From Halococcus saccharolyticus DSM 5350 (GTDB taxonomy: Archaea; Halobacteriota; Halobacteria; Halobacteriales; Halococcaceae): a stretch of DNA of 64,000 bases. Below the pieces are notes generated by a model. It was not told where the DNA came from. It did not search any database and worked only from the letters and a program-made list of their open reading frames with translations. Both the position numbers and the translations under genes were made by a program. The DNA is taken from positions 47,927 to 111,926 of the forward strand of contig NZ_AOMD01000018.1 in the NCBI RefSeq assembly GCF_000336915.1, in the 5' to 3' direction. Positions within the stretch are counted from its first letter, which is position 1; each line of letters begins with the position of its first letter. Of this stretch, positions 26,427 to 34,486 are shown piece by piece.

Positions 26427-26777
26427 ATGTCGAGGTACCTACTCCACTTCGGGATGGGACACGACTCCGTGTCTCTGGAAACGCTTGCCCTGCCGAGCGT
26501 GCTCGTGCTGGCTGGCGGCGCGTCGGTGATCGTCGTCGGCCTCGCGATCGCCGCGTTCGCCCAGCGTCGCTCGCGGTCGTATCTACTGATCGCGCTGGCA
26601 CTGGCGACGCTGCTGGCCAGAACCGTCGTCGGGGGGCTAGCAATGGGTGAAATCATCCCCGTCGGGATGCATCACCTCATGGAGCACGCACTCGATGGGG
26701 TCATGGCCGTCCTGCTCATCGCTGCGGTGTACTTCGCCCGCACGACCGATCCGACGACCGGCGGGGGACGCGCATGA
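26427..26777 (+). CDS. Small haloarchaeal membrane protein with three to four helices
   Basis: A 116-residue protein. The ATG at 26427 (MSRYLLHFGMGHDS) is used; an alternative is the ATG at 26451 (MGHDSVS). Hydrophobic segments are LPSVLVLAGGASVIVVGLAIAA split by ARG-rich loops, SYLLIALALATLLARTVV and MAVLLIAAVYFA. A conserved-looking MHHLMEHALD sits before the last helix and could bind metal. The stop overlaps the start of the winged-helix regulator as ATGA, so the pair is translationally coupled. Such membrane-protein/HTH pairs recur in haloarchaea, where the membrane partner is uncharacterised. A sensor or partner role for the regulator is inferred. Confidence 0.72.
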   Translation: MSRYLLHFGMGHDSVSLETLALPSVLVLAGGASVIVVGLAIAAFAQRRSRSYLLIALALATLLARTVVGGLAMGEIIPVGMHHLMEHALDGVMAVLLIAAVYFARTTDPTTGGGRA

Positions 26778-27301
26778 GCGAGACCCGCGATCGGATCGCC
26801 CGACACGTCCACACCCATCCCGGCGTTCACTTCAACGACCTCGTCCGCACGCTCGACCTCGCGCCCGGCCAGGTGCAGTATCATCTCAAACAGCTCCTCA
26901 CGGCCGATTCGGTCGTCGACGAGCAGCTGTACGGACAGACGCACTACTACCCACCCGAATATAACGACTGGCGACGCGGCGCGCTCGCGCTGTTGCGCCG
27001 CGAGACTGTCGGTGACATCGTCGCCGTCCTCTGCGAACACGGGTCCGCACGACCCCAGTGGGTGGCCGACGAGCTCGACATCGCACGGAGCACGCTCGAA
27101 TGGCACCTCGATCACCTCGTCGAGGAGAGTGTGGTCGTCAAGCACCGTGACGAGCGCAATCACGTCACGCTCAGGCTCACTCGGCAGGACGAGACGGCGG
27201 CGTTGCTCGACGAGATTTCCCCGTCGACGCCGGAACGGATGGTGGATCGGTTCACTCGCCTGACCGACAGGCTGCTCGACGAACCACGTTCTAGCGAATA
27301 G
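26774..27301 (+). CDS. Tandem winged-helix transcriptional regulator
   Basis: A 175-residue protein with two winged-helix domains. Domain 1, residues about 5-65, has IARHVHTHPGVHFNDLVRTLD and a recognition helix APGQVQYHLKQLL. Domain 2, residues about 75-140, has GDIVAVLCEHGSARPQ, then ELDIARSTLEWHLDHLVEE. Two HTH units in one chain, each of the form (Q/E)(Y/W)HL, are typical of haloarchaeal ArsR-like membrane-linked regulators. It has no obvious metal-binding cysteines. The start overlaps the small membrane protein stop. The target may be the flanking metal/redox genes; this is inference. Confidence 0.87.
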   Translation: MSETRDRIARHVHTHPGVHFNDLVRTLDLAPGQVQYHLKQLLTADSVVDEQLYGQTHYYPPEYNDWRRGALALLRRETVGDIVAVLCEHGSARPQWVADELDIARSTLEWHLDHLVEESVVVKHRDERNHVTLRLTRQDETAALLDEISPSTPERMVDRFTRLTDRLLDEPRSSE

Positions 27302-27397
27302 GCCGACCGGCGACTGGGTTTCGGTGCGGGCGAACACAACGAGGCCGATCTGTTTTCGAAACGTTCTGCGACGCGGACCGAACCGCCGTCGCCTGAC

Positions 27398-28462
27398 TCA
27401 CTCCGAGGCGACGAACTCCTTCGCGATGGGGAGCACCTGCTCCATCGAGCGAGCGGAATCGAACGCATCGGGGGCCGCTCGGCGAAGGTTCAGCGTATCG
27501 AGGAAGCTCGCGTGGCGTGCCTCGACCGAGTGGATGCTCAACGCGGGCGGCACGAGATCCGGATCGGAGAGCAGGGGTGCCGCCCCTGCGTACGCGGAGA
27601 CGCCGACGTCTTCGAGGCGGGCGGCGATCGCGACGAACTCCTCGAACGTGTCGTAGTCGAACTCGTAATCAGTCTCCTCGACGGGGTTGCCGCCGAGATC
27701 GGTGATGGTCTGTGTCAGCTTCTCGACGTGGGCTTTCTCGTGATCGCGGATGTCTTCGAGCTGCTGGTACATCGAGAACCGAAGCGTCGGCCGGTCGAAG
27801 TACCGCGCGACCGCCGATCGCTCGACGTCGTGTTCGCTGAACGTTCCGCCGCTCGATGCCAGGCCATCCCGATAGAAGGCGTATTCGAGGTGTTCGAGCG
27901 TGAGTGCGTAGTTCAGGACGTCGATGTCGCTGATGGCCATGTCGTCCGGGAGAGCGATATCGTCCGTTCCGGCGTAGCCGTGTTTGCCCGAGTCGTCCTT
28001 TTCCCAGAACAGCGTTCCCGTCGACTCGTCGCCGGTGAAGCCCGCGCCGTCGAGCGGAAACTCCAACACGAGGTCGTCGTTGCCGTCGCCGTCGACGTCG
28101 CTGACCGCACCGTCGTCGACCGGCCGAACACCGCCGCCGTTGCCGAGGATCTCGTGGGTACCGAAGCGATATCTGACGGCGCGGTCGGTCGGGTCGAACA
28201 CGACCGTCTCACCGTTCGCGTCCGTGAACTCGGTGTACCGTACCGCGACCGAAACCCGGCCGTTCTCGTCCGGTTCGACCCGATTCCCTTCATGTTCCGG
28301 AGCGATATCGATAGCGAACTCCTCCGGGAAGTGTGCGGCGGCGGTCGTACTGACGGCCGGAATCGCGGCAGCCGTCGCCGCCGTCCCGATGGCGGCTTTC
28401 ATGAATCGACGACGATCGGTGTTCTCCGACGGATCGCTTGTGGATTCTTTCGGGGAGTTCAT
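27398..28462 (-). CDS. Tat-exported ferritin-like domain protein
   Basis: A 354-residue protein. DRRRFMKAAIGTAATAAAIPA at residues 16-36 is a Tat signal. Residues about 45-165 form a beta-rich domain with an Asp-rich loop (DVDGDGNDD, 122-130) resembling a calcium loop. Residues about 175-350 form a four-helix ferritin-like domain with E193, EKAH (242-245), E284 and EARH (314-317). The two ExxH motifs can ligate a di-metal centre. It therefore acts outside the membrane, perhaps as a metal-binding or redox protein. It lies upstream of nothing on its strand but is close to the HiPIP gene (28578). The beta-domain plus ferritin-like fusion is unusual compared with the intracellular ferritins. Confidence 0.82.
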   Translation of the reverse strand: MNSPKESTSDPSENTDRRRFMKAAIGTAATAAAIPAVSTTAAAHFPEEFAIDIAPEHEGNRVEPDENGRVSVAVRYTEFTDANGETVVFDPTDRAVRYRFGTHEILGNGGGVRPVDDGAVSDVDGDGNDDLVLEFPLDGAGFTGDESTGTLFWEKDDSGKHGYAGTDDIALPDDMAISDIDVLNYALTLEHLEYAFYRDGLASSGGTFSEHDVERSAVARYFDRPTLRFSMYQQLEDIRDHEKAHVEKLTQTITDLGGNPVEETDYEFDYDTFEEFVAIAARLEDVGVSAYAGAAPLLSDPDLVPPALSIHSVEARHASFLDTLNLRRAAPDAFDSARSMEQVLPIAKEFVASE

Positions 28463-28577
28463 GTGAGTTCCAGTACCCCTCGGGTGGGGCTGTTCGGATG
28501 TTTAAGCGGTGCTGTATAGTGATTTCTGGCACGACTCTCGAAACGAACGTCGGCTCGACAGGATGTGAGGGATGGTT

Positions 28578-29165
28578 TCAGCCGTCTTGGTATGGACTGT
28601 AACTCACACACCACGCTTCCGGCTCGATGTATCCCTTCACTACGCTGCACGCGCCGAGCCCGTCCCCGTTTTTGTCTGCGAGATAGAACAGACAACCCGA
28701 GCACTGCTGGCCGTCTTTCGGCTGCGACTGGTATTCGACGGTCTCCTTCGATTGGAGTGAGTCGAGACTTCGGTCCGTTCCACCCTGGCTCGACGCCGTT
28801 CGGTAGGCTGTCGGAACGGGACCACTCAGGTCGTCCACCCTCGTCGTCGTTCCGCTGTCGTTCGTTCCACCGTCGTTCGTTCCGCCACTGTTTGTCTCAT
28901 TCGTCGTTTCGGTCGCCGCTGTTGCGTTCGTCGTCTCGGTACGTGCTCTCGCGGTCGCCGTCCTCGTTTCGGTACTACCGATGGCCGCCGTCGTGCGGGC
29001 TTCGTCGCTGGCCGTCGTGTCGTTTCCTGCGGCACCATCGGCGTTCGTTTGCGTCGTGTCGTCGTTTCCATCCGTTCCTCCGTCGCCATTACAACCGGCG
29101 AGCACGGCGAGTGCCGCGCTCCCCGCGAGTCGGAGGAACGTCCGTCGCCGTCGTTCGGACTCCAT
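28578..29165 (-). CDS. High-potential iron-sulfur protein (HiPIP), Tat lipoprotein
   Basis: A 195-residue protein. RRRRTFLRLAGSAALAVLAGC is a twin-arginine signal with lipobox LAGC (Cys25), so it is exported folded and lipid-anchored. Residues about 27-110 are a Thr/Asn/Asp linker. The C-terminal 70 residues carry four cysteines at 155, 158, 173 and 186 (CSGC, then GACSVV, then AWCVSY), the spacing of a HiPIP 4Fe-4S site, with a Tyr/Trp-rich surround. HiPIPs are one-electron carriers, reducing or oxidising membrane redox partners. It is divergent from the Met-rich lipoprotein at 29282 with 116 bp between, suggesting shared control. The unusually long linker would hold the domain beyond a surface layer. 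Confidence 0.9.
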   Translation of the reverse strand: MESERRRRTFLRLAGSAALAVLAGCNGDGGTDGNDDTTQTNADGAAGNDTTASDEARTTAAIGSTETRTATARARTETTNATAATETTNETNSGGTNDGGTNDSGTTTRVDDLSGPVPTAYRTASSQGGTDRSLDSLQSKETVEYQSQPKDGQQCSGCLFYLADKNGDGLGACSVVKGYIEPEAWCVSYSPYQDG

Positions 29166-29281
29166 GATTCGATCTGTCGGGCGCTATCGTTAGCGATTCT
29201 GGCACGATCGTCGAATCTGCGGCACGGATTCGAGAGACGGACCAGAACCGGTTTTTCCACGGAGCCGCAACGCAACGCACG

Positions 29282-30523
29282 ATGGATCGCCGAACGTTTC
29301 TGCGGGCTTCCGCCGGTGTGACGGGTAGTGTCGCCCTCGCCGGCTGTTCCAGCTTGTTCTCCGTCAGACGGGGCGACCCGCCGCTCGTCGAAAACCGCCC
29401 CAATGCGGTCTACTATCCGACCCACACCGAGGGCATGGAGATGGTCGGCATGAGCGGAATGGGTGGGATGGCGATGAACGACTCCGGAGGGATGGAAATG
29501 AATGATTCGGGTGGAATGGGGATGAACGACGCAGGCGAAATGGACATGAACGGCTCCGGTGAGATGGCGATGAACGGGTCGAGCGGGATGTCGTCGAACG
29601 GCTCGGCGACCGACTCGATGAGTGGGGGCAGGAACGGCGCGAGCGACTACGCGTTCGGATTGATGTACTCGTATCCCCACCGCTTCTGGACCGCCAACGG
29701 CAGCGAGACGCGGAAGGTCTCGATCCAGCAGGAAGACACCGTGCACCTGATGACGTCTGTCTGGGAGCCGAAAACTCGAACCGTGCTGCCGGATACCGGC
29801 CTCTCGGTCGAGATCACGCAGAACGGGGAGGTCGTCTCTCAGGAAGTGATCTACCCGATGCTGTCCCAGCGGATGGGGTTCCACTACGGCGCGAACTTCG
29901 GGCTCGACGGGAATGGCACCTACACGGCAACGCTCAGCGTCGGCGGGATGTCGACGCGCCGGACGGGCGAGTTCGTCGGGATGTTCGCCGAACCAGCGAG
30001 CGTCGACATCGAGTTCGAGTACAGCCGTACCGACAAGCGGTCGATCGATTACACCCGGACCAAAGGACAGCGCGAGGGGAGCCGGGACGCGGCCAAACCG
30101 ATGGCGATGGAGATGGTTCCGAACTCGGTCGTACCCCCGAAATCCGACCTCCCCGGCGAGATCGTCGGCACACAGACCAGCGGCGACGGTCGATTCCTCG
30201 CGACCGTGCTCGACAAGCCACCACGGGGCATCGACGCGAGCGGACCGTATCTCGCGGTCTCGGCGCGGACGCCGTACAACCGGATGGTGCTCCCGGCAAT
30301 GGCGCTCTCGGGGACGCTCCGCCGCAACGGCAGGACCGTCTTCGACGGTCCGTTGCAACCGACGCTCGATCCGGAACTCGATTACCACTATGGAACGGTC
30401 GTCGACAGTATCGAATCGGGCGACGAACTCGAACTTTCGGTCGAGACGCCTCCGCAGGTCGCCCGTCACGAGGGCTACGAGACTGCTTTCCTTGATATGC
30501 CACCGATGACGTTCACCGTATAA
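29282..30523 (+). CDS. Tat lipoprotein with Met-rich repeat, P19/Tp34-like metal-binding family
   Basis: A 413-residue protein. The Tat signal is DRRTFLRASAGVTGSVALAGC with lipobox Cys22. Residues 52-113 contain sixteen Met in an octapeptide array of MxMN(D/G)(S/A)G(G/E). The body (about 120-413) has conserved blocks LMYSYPHRFW, VHLMTSVWE, QEVIYPMLSQRMGFHYGANF, YHYGTVVDSI and ARHEGYETAF. His/Met/Tyr placement resembles P19/Tp34-type periplasmic iron or copper transport proteins, though I recognise this only loosely. The neighbour at 30671 is a paralogue lacking the insert, where only EGMAMYG remains. MxM arrays typically bind Cu(I) or Ag(I). A copper- or iron-handling surface lipoprotein is inferred. 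Confidence 0.8.
   Translation: MDRRTFLRASAGVTGSVALAGCSSLFSVRRGDPPLVENRPNAVYYPTHTEGMEMVGMSGMGGMAMNDSGGMEMNDSGGMGMNDAGEMDMNGSGEMAMNGSSGMSSNGSATDSMSGGRNGASDYAFGLMYSYPHRFWTANGSETRKVSIQQEDTVHLMTSVWEPKTRTVLPDTGLSVEITQNGEVVSQEVIYPMLSQRMGFHYGANFGLDGNGTYTATLSVGGMSTRRTGEFVGMFAEPASVDIEFEYSRTDKRSIDYTRTKGQREGSRDAAKPMAMEMVPNSVVPPKSDLPGEIVGTQTSGDGRFLATVLDKPPRGIDASGPYLAVSARTPYNRMVLPAMALSGTLRRNGRTVFDGPLQPTLDPELDYHYGTVVDSIESGDELELSVETPPQVARHEGYETAFLDMPPMTFTV
29465..29590 (+). repeat. 24-bp tandem coding repeat (Met-rich octapeptide)
   Basis: Five units and a partial unit, each 24 bp, encode MxM pairs at residues 63/65, 71/73, 79/81, 87/89 and 95/97, with a last Met at 103. The unit is roughly GGMxMNDS at protein level. 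The exact 8-residue period and variation between units point to an expanded minisatellite kept in frame. Confidence 0.85.
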
Positions 30524-30670
30524 ATCGTTCGAAACGTGGCGTTTCAGACTCCGCTCCGGTGATGGCCATTTCTCGTGCGTCTACAACAAGTGACATTAGA
30601 GCTGCACGAATCCGAGCCCGAACTCCGATCGAAGCGGCGATCGAGTCGGATGTGCTGATACGTACGCAGG

Positions 30671-31741
30671 CTATGTAGTGACTGAACTCGGGACAATCAT
30701 CTCCACTGGCGGCATATGGATGAAGGCAGTCTCGTAGCCGTCGTGTCGAGCGATCTGTGGCGGCGTGATCACTGAAATCTCCAGCTCGTCGCCGGGCTGG
30801 ATGCCCTCCACAGCGGTGCTGTAGTGGTATCCGACGTCGGGATCGAGCGTCCGTTCGAGGGAGCCGTCGAACACCCGCTTCCCGCCCCTCGACACCGTCG
30901 CCGACAGCGACATGAACGGGAGAACGATCCGGTTGTACGGTGTTCGTGGAAACACCGCGAGCCGCGTGGCTCCGTTCGTGTTCCGGATCGCGGTCACGAC
31001 GAACGTCGCGTCGCCGGACCGTTTCGTGCCGAGTCGCGTGCCGGGCAGCGCGCGCTTCGGCGGCGCGCGGCCGACGGGCACGTCCATTCCCATGTCCATC
31101 GGTTCGACGGCACCGCGTTCCCCTTGCTTTTCGGGGAGCTGTCTGAGCGCCAGATCGTACAGCTCGGCGGTGTCGAACGTGAACTCGAACGTCGCCGTCA
31201 TCGGATCAGAGAACTCCTCTTCGAACCGCCCGGTTCGACGCATCCGCGTTCCACCGATCGAAACCCTCGCTTCGTAGGTGCCGTTGCCGTCGAGTCTGAA
31301 GTTCGCGCCGTAGTGGAACCCCATCCGCTGGGACAGCATCGGATAGATCACTTCCTGAGAGACGAGTTCTCCATCTTGGACGATCTCGGCCGAGAGCCCG
31401 GCGTCGACCGGGATCACGATGCCGCTCCGTTCGTCCCAGATCGTCGTCATCAGATGGACCGAATCTTCGGACTCGACGACGGTTTTCCGGGTCTGGCTGC
31501 CGTCGAGGTTCCAGAAACGGTGGGGGTACGAGTACATGAGCGCGACCGTGTACGGCCCCACAGAACGGGTGCCATACATCGCCATCCCCTCGGTCACGGC
31601 TGGATAGTACACGGCACGGGGCCGGTCGTTCACGAGCGGCGGATCACGCCACGCCGACTGGGTTCGCAGGCCGAGCGTTTCGAGACAGCCTGCGGTCGCC
31701 GCCGTGCCGGCAGCCACAGCCAGAAACGCACGTCGCCTCAT
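30671..31741 (-). CDS. Lipoprotein paralogue without Met-rich insert, P19/Tp34-like family
   Basis: A 356-residue protein. The ATG at 31739-31741 (MRRRAFLAVAAGTAATAGC) is preferred to a GTG two codons upstream. The twin-arginine-like signal ends at a lipobox Cys. The body shares with the 29282 protein the blocks RAVYYPAVTEGM, LMYSYPHRFW, VHLMTTIWDE, QEVIYPMLSQRMGFHYGANF, RTPYNRIVLPFM, YHYSTAVEGI and ARHDGYETAFIHMPP. A short MDMGMDVP segment near residue 218 is also Met-rich. It is probably a surface metal-binding lipoprotein; substrate unknown. It is convergent with its paralogue across a 147-bp gap and divergent from the membrane protein at 31899. Confidence 0.78.
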   Translation of the reverse strand: MRRRAFLAVAAGTAATAGCLETLGLRTQSAWRDPPLVNDRPRAVYYPAVTEGMAMYGTRSVGPYTVALMYSYPHRFWNLDGSQTRKTVVESEDSVHLMTTIWDERSGIVIPVDAGLSAEIVQDGELVSQEVIYPMLSQRMGFHYGANFRLDGNGTYEARVSIGGTRMRRTGRFEEEFSDPMTATFEFTFDTAELYDLALRQLPEKQGERGAVEPMDMGMDVPVGRAPPKRALPGTRLGTKRSGDATFVVTAIRNTNGATRLAVFPRTPYNRIVLPFMSLSATVSRGGKRVFDGSLERTLDPDVGYHYSTAVEGIQPGDELEISVITPPQIARHDGYETAFIHMPPVEMIVPSSVTT

Positions 31742-31898
31742 CGCCACGGTGTTTGTTCCACGTTCACATACGACTACTGGTTCGGTCGTCGAATCCGAGT
31801 CCGCTCACGACCATCGAACCGTCTTGGAGGGGCTGTCGCCTCGCGTTCGAAGCACCGTCTCCAACGAACACATATACCGGGGGGACGTGGATTCACCA

Positions 31899-33119
31899 AT
31901 GAGCAGTCGAACCGACCGGAACCACACCGTGGCTGGCGATTTACGGCGATCGGCATCCGTGGGTGCCGGCCTCGGTCGTCGTGTTCTCGTGCTCGCTATC
32001 ACGCTCGTTGCAACCATCGGGACCGTCCCGCTCGCGTCGGCTCACGGCGGTCACATCTACGTCAACGGTGTCCACCTCTCACAGTCGTACGCGTTGATCC
32101 CACTCGTTCTCGGGGCCGCCATTGCCGTTGGCAGTATCTATCTTCCCCGATTGCGGCCAGCCCTTTCGGACTACGCGCTCCGCGGCGTTCTCGTGGGCCT
32201 CGCCGTCGCGGTCGTCGGTGGGATCGCGGTCGTCCAGCTCTCGCCGTACGAGTGGCTGACTGCGGAGCCGGTGATTCCACGATCGATCCACGAACCACTG
32301 CTGCTCCTGCTCGGCAGTGTGATCATGCTCGGGAGCGTCATCGGCGGCCAGCTCCGGTGGCCAACGCGGCCCCGCTACGCCGGCTTCGGTGCCCTCCTCG
32401 GTCTCTGGGTCGCCTACCCCGGCTTTTCGGTGTTCGGTGTCTACACGCCGACGAACCCGCTCGGCCATCTCATCGTGCTCTCGCTGCCGGTGGCGGTCGG
32501 ATACGTCCTCTGGCGCGACGCCCGCGGCGTGTTGAGTGCCGTTTTCGCCGACCGGACGGCGCGCCGGTTCGGCGTCGCCGTCGGGCTGCTCGGCGTCGTG
32601 TTCTTCCTCTTTTCGGCGGGGATGGCCACGGTCGTCCCCGACAGCGGCGAGGGTCTCTCGTGGTCTTCGGGGTTCATCACGACGCTGCCCACCCTCGGGC
32701 CGCTGGTGACGTGGCCATCGGTCGAGGTCTGGGCCCCTTCGATCCCGTTCGCCGGCATGGTATCGGTCGGCACGCTGATCCTGCTTGCCGTGCTCGGCGG
32801 CCTCCTCGGACTGAACGCCGCGGTGTTCGCCCACCAGTGGGGGACCGCAGCGGGCGGCGCGTCGCCGACGACGGCGGGTGCGGTCGGTCTCGCCGCCCCA
32901 CAGGCGTGCTGTTGCTGTGGCCCGTTGCTCTCCCAGCTCGCGATCGTAACGCTCGGCCCGTCGGCCGCGGCCCCGATCTACCTGCTGTTCGCCGATCCCT
33001 CGTCGTCGATCGGCTCGCTGTTTTTCGTCGCCAGCGTGGCGATCCTCGCCGGCACGCTCATCAACGCGACCGGGTCGACGGCCAACGCCGACCCCGAGCA
33101 GTGCGTGGTGCCGGCCTAA
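31899..33119 (+). CDS. Polytopic membrane protein with a CCCC motif
   Basis: A 406-residue protein from the ATG at 31899. A first hydrophobic segment (VLVLAITLVATIGTVPLASA) looks like a signal or anchor and is followed by HGGHIYVNGVHLS, a His-rich stretch that could bind metal outside the membrane. About eight or nine further helices follow. Near residue 350 lies AAPQACCCCGPLLSQLAIV, four consecutive Cys at the start of a predicted helix, and there is a late Cys near the C-terminus (EQCVVPA). I do not recognise the family. With two probable metal-binding lipoproteins, a HiPIP and a ferritin-like protein next to it, a role in metal transfer or thiol redox at the membrane is inferred. Confidence 0.7.
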   Translation: MSSRTDRNHTVAGDLRRSASVGAGLGRRVLVLAITLVATIGTVPLASAHGGHIYVNGVHLSQSYALIPLVLGAAIAVGSIYLPRLRPALSDYALRGVLVGLAVAVVGGIAVVQLSPYEWLTAEPVIPRSIHEPLLLLLGSVIMLGSVIGGQLRWPTRPRYAGFGALLGLWVAYPGFSVFGVYTPTNPLGHLIVLSLPVAVGYVLWRDARGVLSAVFADRTARRFGVAVGLLGVVFFLFSAGMATVVPDSGEGLSWSSGFITTLPTLGPLVTWPSVEVWAPSIPFAGMVSVGTLILLAVLGGLLGLNAAVFAHQWGTAAGGASPTTAGAVGLAAPQACCCCGPLLSQLAIVTLGPSAAAPIYLLFADPSSSIGSLFFVASVAILAGTLINATGSTANADPEQCVVPA

Positions 33120-33194
33120 CGCCGGCGCACTCGTCGTCAGTCCGGACGACGACGAAACGAAGTGGTTCTCGATCGGCGAGAGAGAAAACCGCTA

Positions 33195-34220
33195 CTACAG
33201 GTCGAGCCGATCGACAGCCTGGTTCACCATCCGGTACGCCCCTTTGGCGGCGTCCATCGCGGGGCCGCCGGACTCGATGACGTACGACGGTGTGAGGTCG
33301 GCCCCGAACTTCGATTTGTACCGGCAGAGTCGCTCGGTGTTCGCGCCGACGAGGTCGTACTCCGTGACCGATTCGATCGGTGGCTCCTCGGCGACGTCGC
33401 GGATGATGCGCCAGTGGAGCAGGCTGTTGATGCTGACGCCGTCGTGGGTCGTGCGCGCGCCGCCGAGCCAGTAGTACGCCGCGTCGTTCGAGTACAGCGC
33501 GATGACGCCGCCGAGGTACTCGCCGTCCGAATCGCGTGCGACGTACACCCGCGACCGCTCGTCGAGATCGGCGATGACGTCCCTGACGTACGGCCACGAC
33601 GGCCCGAACTGCTCGTCCTGTTCCGCGTACCGTGCTTGGGTCTCGCGGAACACCGTCTCGCCGCCGTCGAGCCCCTCCGTCTCGATGGTGATATCGAGGT
33701 CTTCGCCGGACCTGATCTCGCGCCGGAGACTCCGGCTGAACGAGCCCAGAATATCGTCGGGTGAGCGGTCGCCGATCTGAAGTCGGTAGGTGAACGAGGG
33801 CTCGACCGAGAGATCCGCCCACCGGTACGGACGGGGGTCGGTGTACTCGGGGTGGCCCAGGAACCGACACAGCGTGGTGGACGATTCGACACCGAGCGCG
33901 TCGAGCACGCCGTTCGTGAACTCGCGGTTGACTTTCTCGCGTTTGCGCTGTTTCGGGCTCGTCGGCATCACGATCGGCCCCAAGTGTGGCACGCTCATGC
34001 CGGGTGGCGGCGACGAGAGCACCCGACCCCGTCCCATGCTTCGGACGAACACCGGAAGCATCCCCACCAGCTGCTCGCCGCGGTAGCCGCCGAGGCAGAG
34101 GAGATCGCCCGACGCGTGGCGATCGAGCACCGAGAGCGCCGACGTGGTGTGGAACACCTCGAAGCCCGCATTGGGGAGCCCGTCGTCCCACGCCGCGAGA
34201 TCCATTCGTTCGATGTTCAT
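33195..34220 (-). CDS. FemAB/GNAT-like acyl- or aminoacyltransferase
   Basis: A 341-residue protein from the ATG at 34218-34220 (MNIERMDLAAWDDGL). Two GNAT-type halves are visible, as in FemAB and BioF2/CelD-type proteins: the first with LLCLGGYRGEQLVGMLPVFV and SVPHLGPIVMP, the second with RRVYVARDSDGEYLGGVIAL split by SR, then YYWLGGARTTHDGVSINSLLHWRIIRD and EYDLVGANTERLCRYKSKFGADL. The last block is the conserved LVGAN-x-RLxxYKxKFN signature shared with the homologue at 50008. In archaea lacking murein, the substrate is unlikely to be lipid II; acylation or aminoacylation of a surface-glycan sugar is possible. It is divergent from the regulator at 34487. Confidence 0.85.
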   Translation of the reverse strand: MNIERMDLAAWDDGLPNAGFEVFHTTSALSVLDRHASGDLLCLGGYRGEQLVGMLPVFVRSMGRGRVLSSPPPGMSVPHLGPIVMPTSPKQRKREKVNREFTNGVLDALGVESSTTLCRFLGHPEYTDPRPYRWADLSVEPSFTYRLQIGDRSPDDILGSFSRSLRREIRSGEDLDITIETEGLDGGETVFRETQARYAEQDEQFGPSWPYVRDVIADLDERSRVYVARDSDGEYLGGVIALYSNDAAYYWLGGARTTHDGVSINSLLHWRIIRDVAEEPPIESVTEYDLVGANTERLCRYKSKFGADLTPSYVIESGGPAMDAAKGAYRMVNQAVDRLDL

Positions 34221-34486
34221 GTGGTTCGAAGAGGAGAGCGCATGCTGTCTACCATCGATACCTGTCTCACTCCGGGGATCAAAGAAAGTGTTTCGTTGGG
34301 GTATCGTTTGGCCCGTGCTCGCCCGGCAATCGCTCGGATATGCACCGATTTCCCGGTTTGCAGGCCACGAACGGATCGTGAACGACCGAGTCCGCAACTT
34401 CCTCGTACACTCGTCGCCCTGTCTCGCTCCATCGTCGCGGGTCTCCGTCGGTGCGTTGAACTCGGTCGAACGTGTACCCGCACGAC

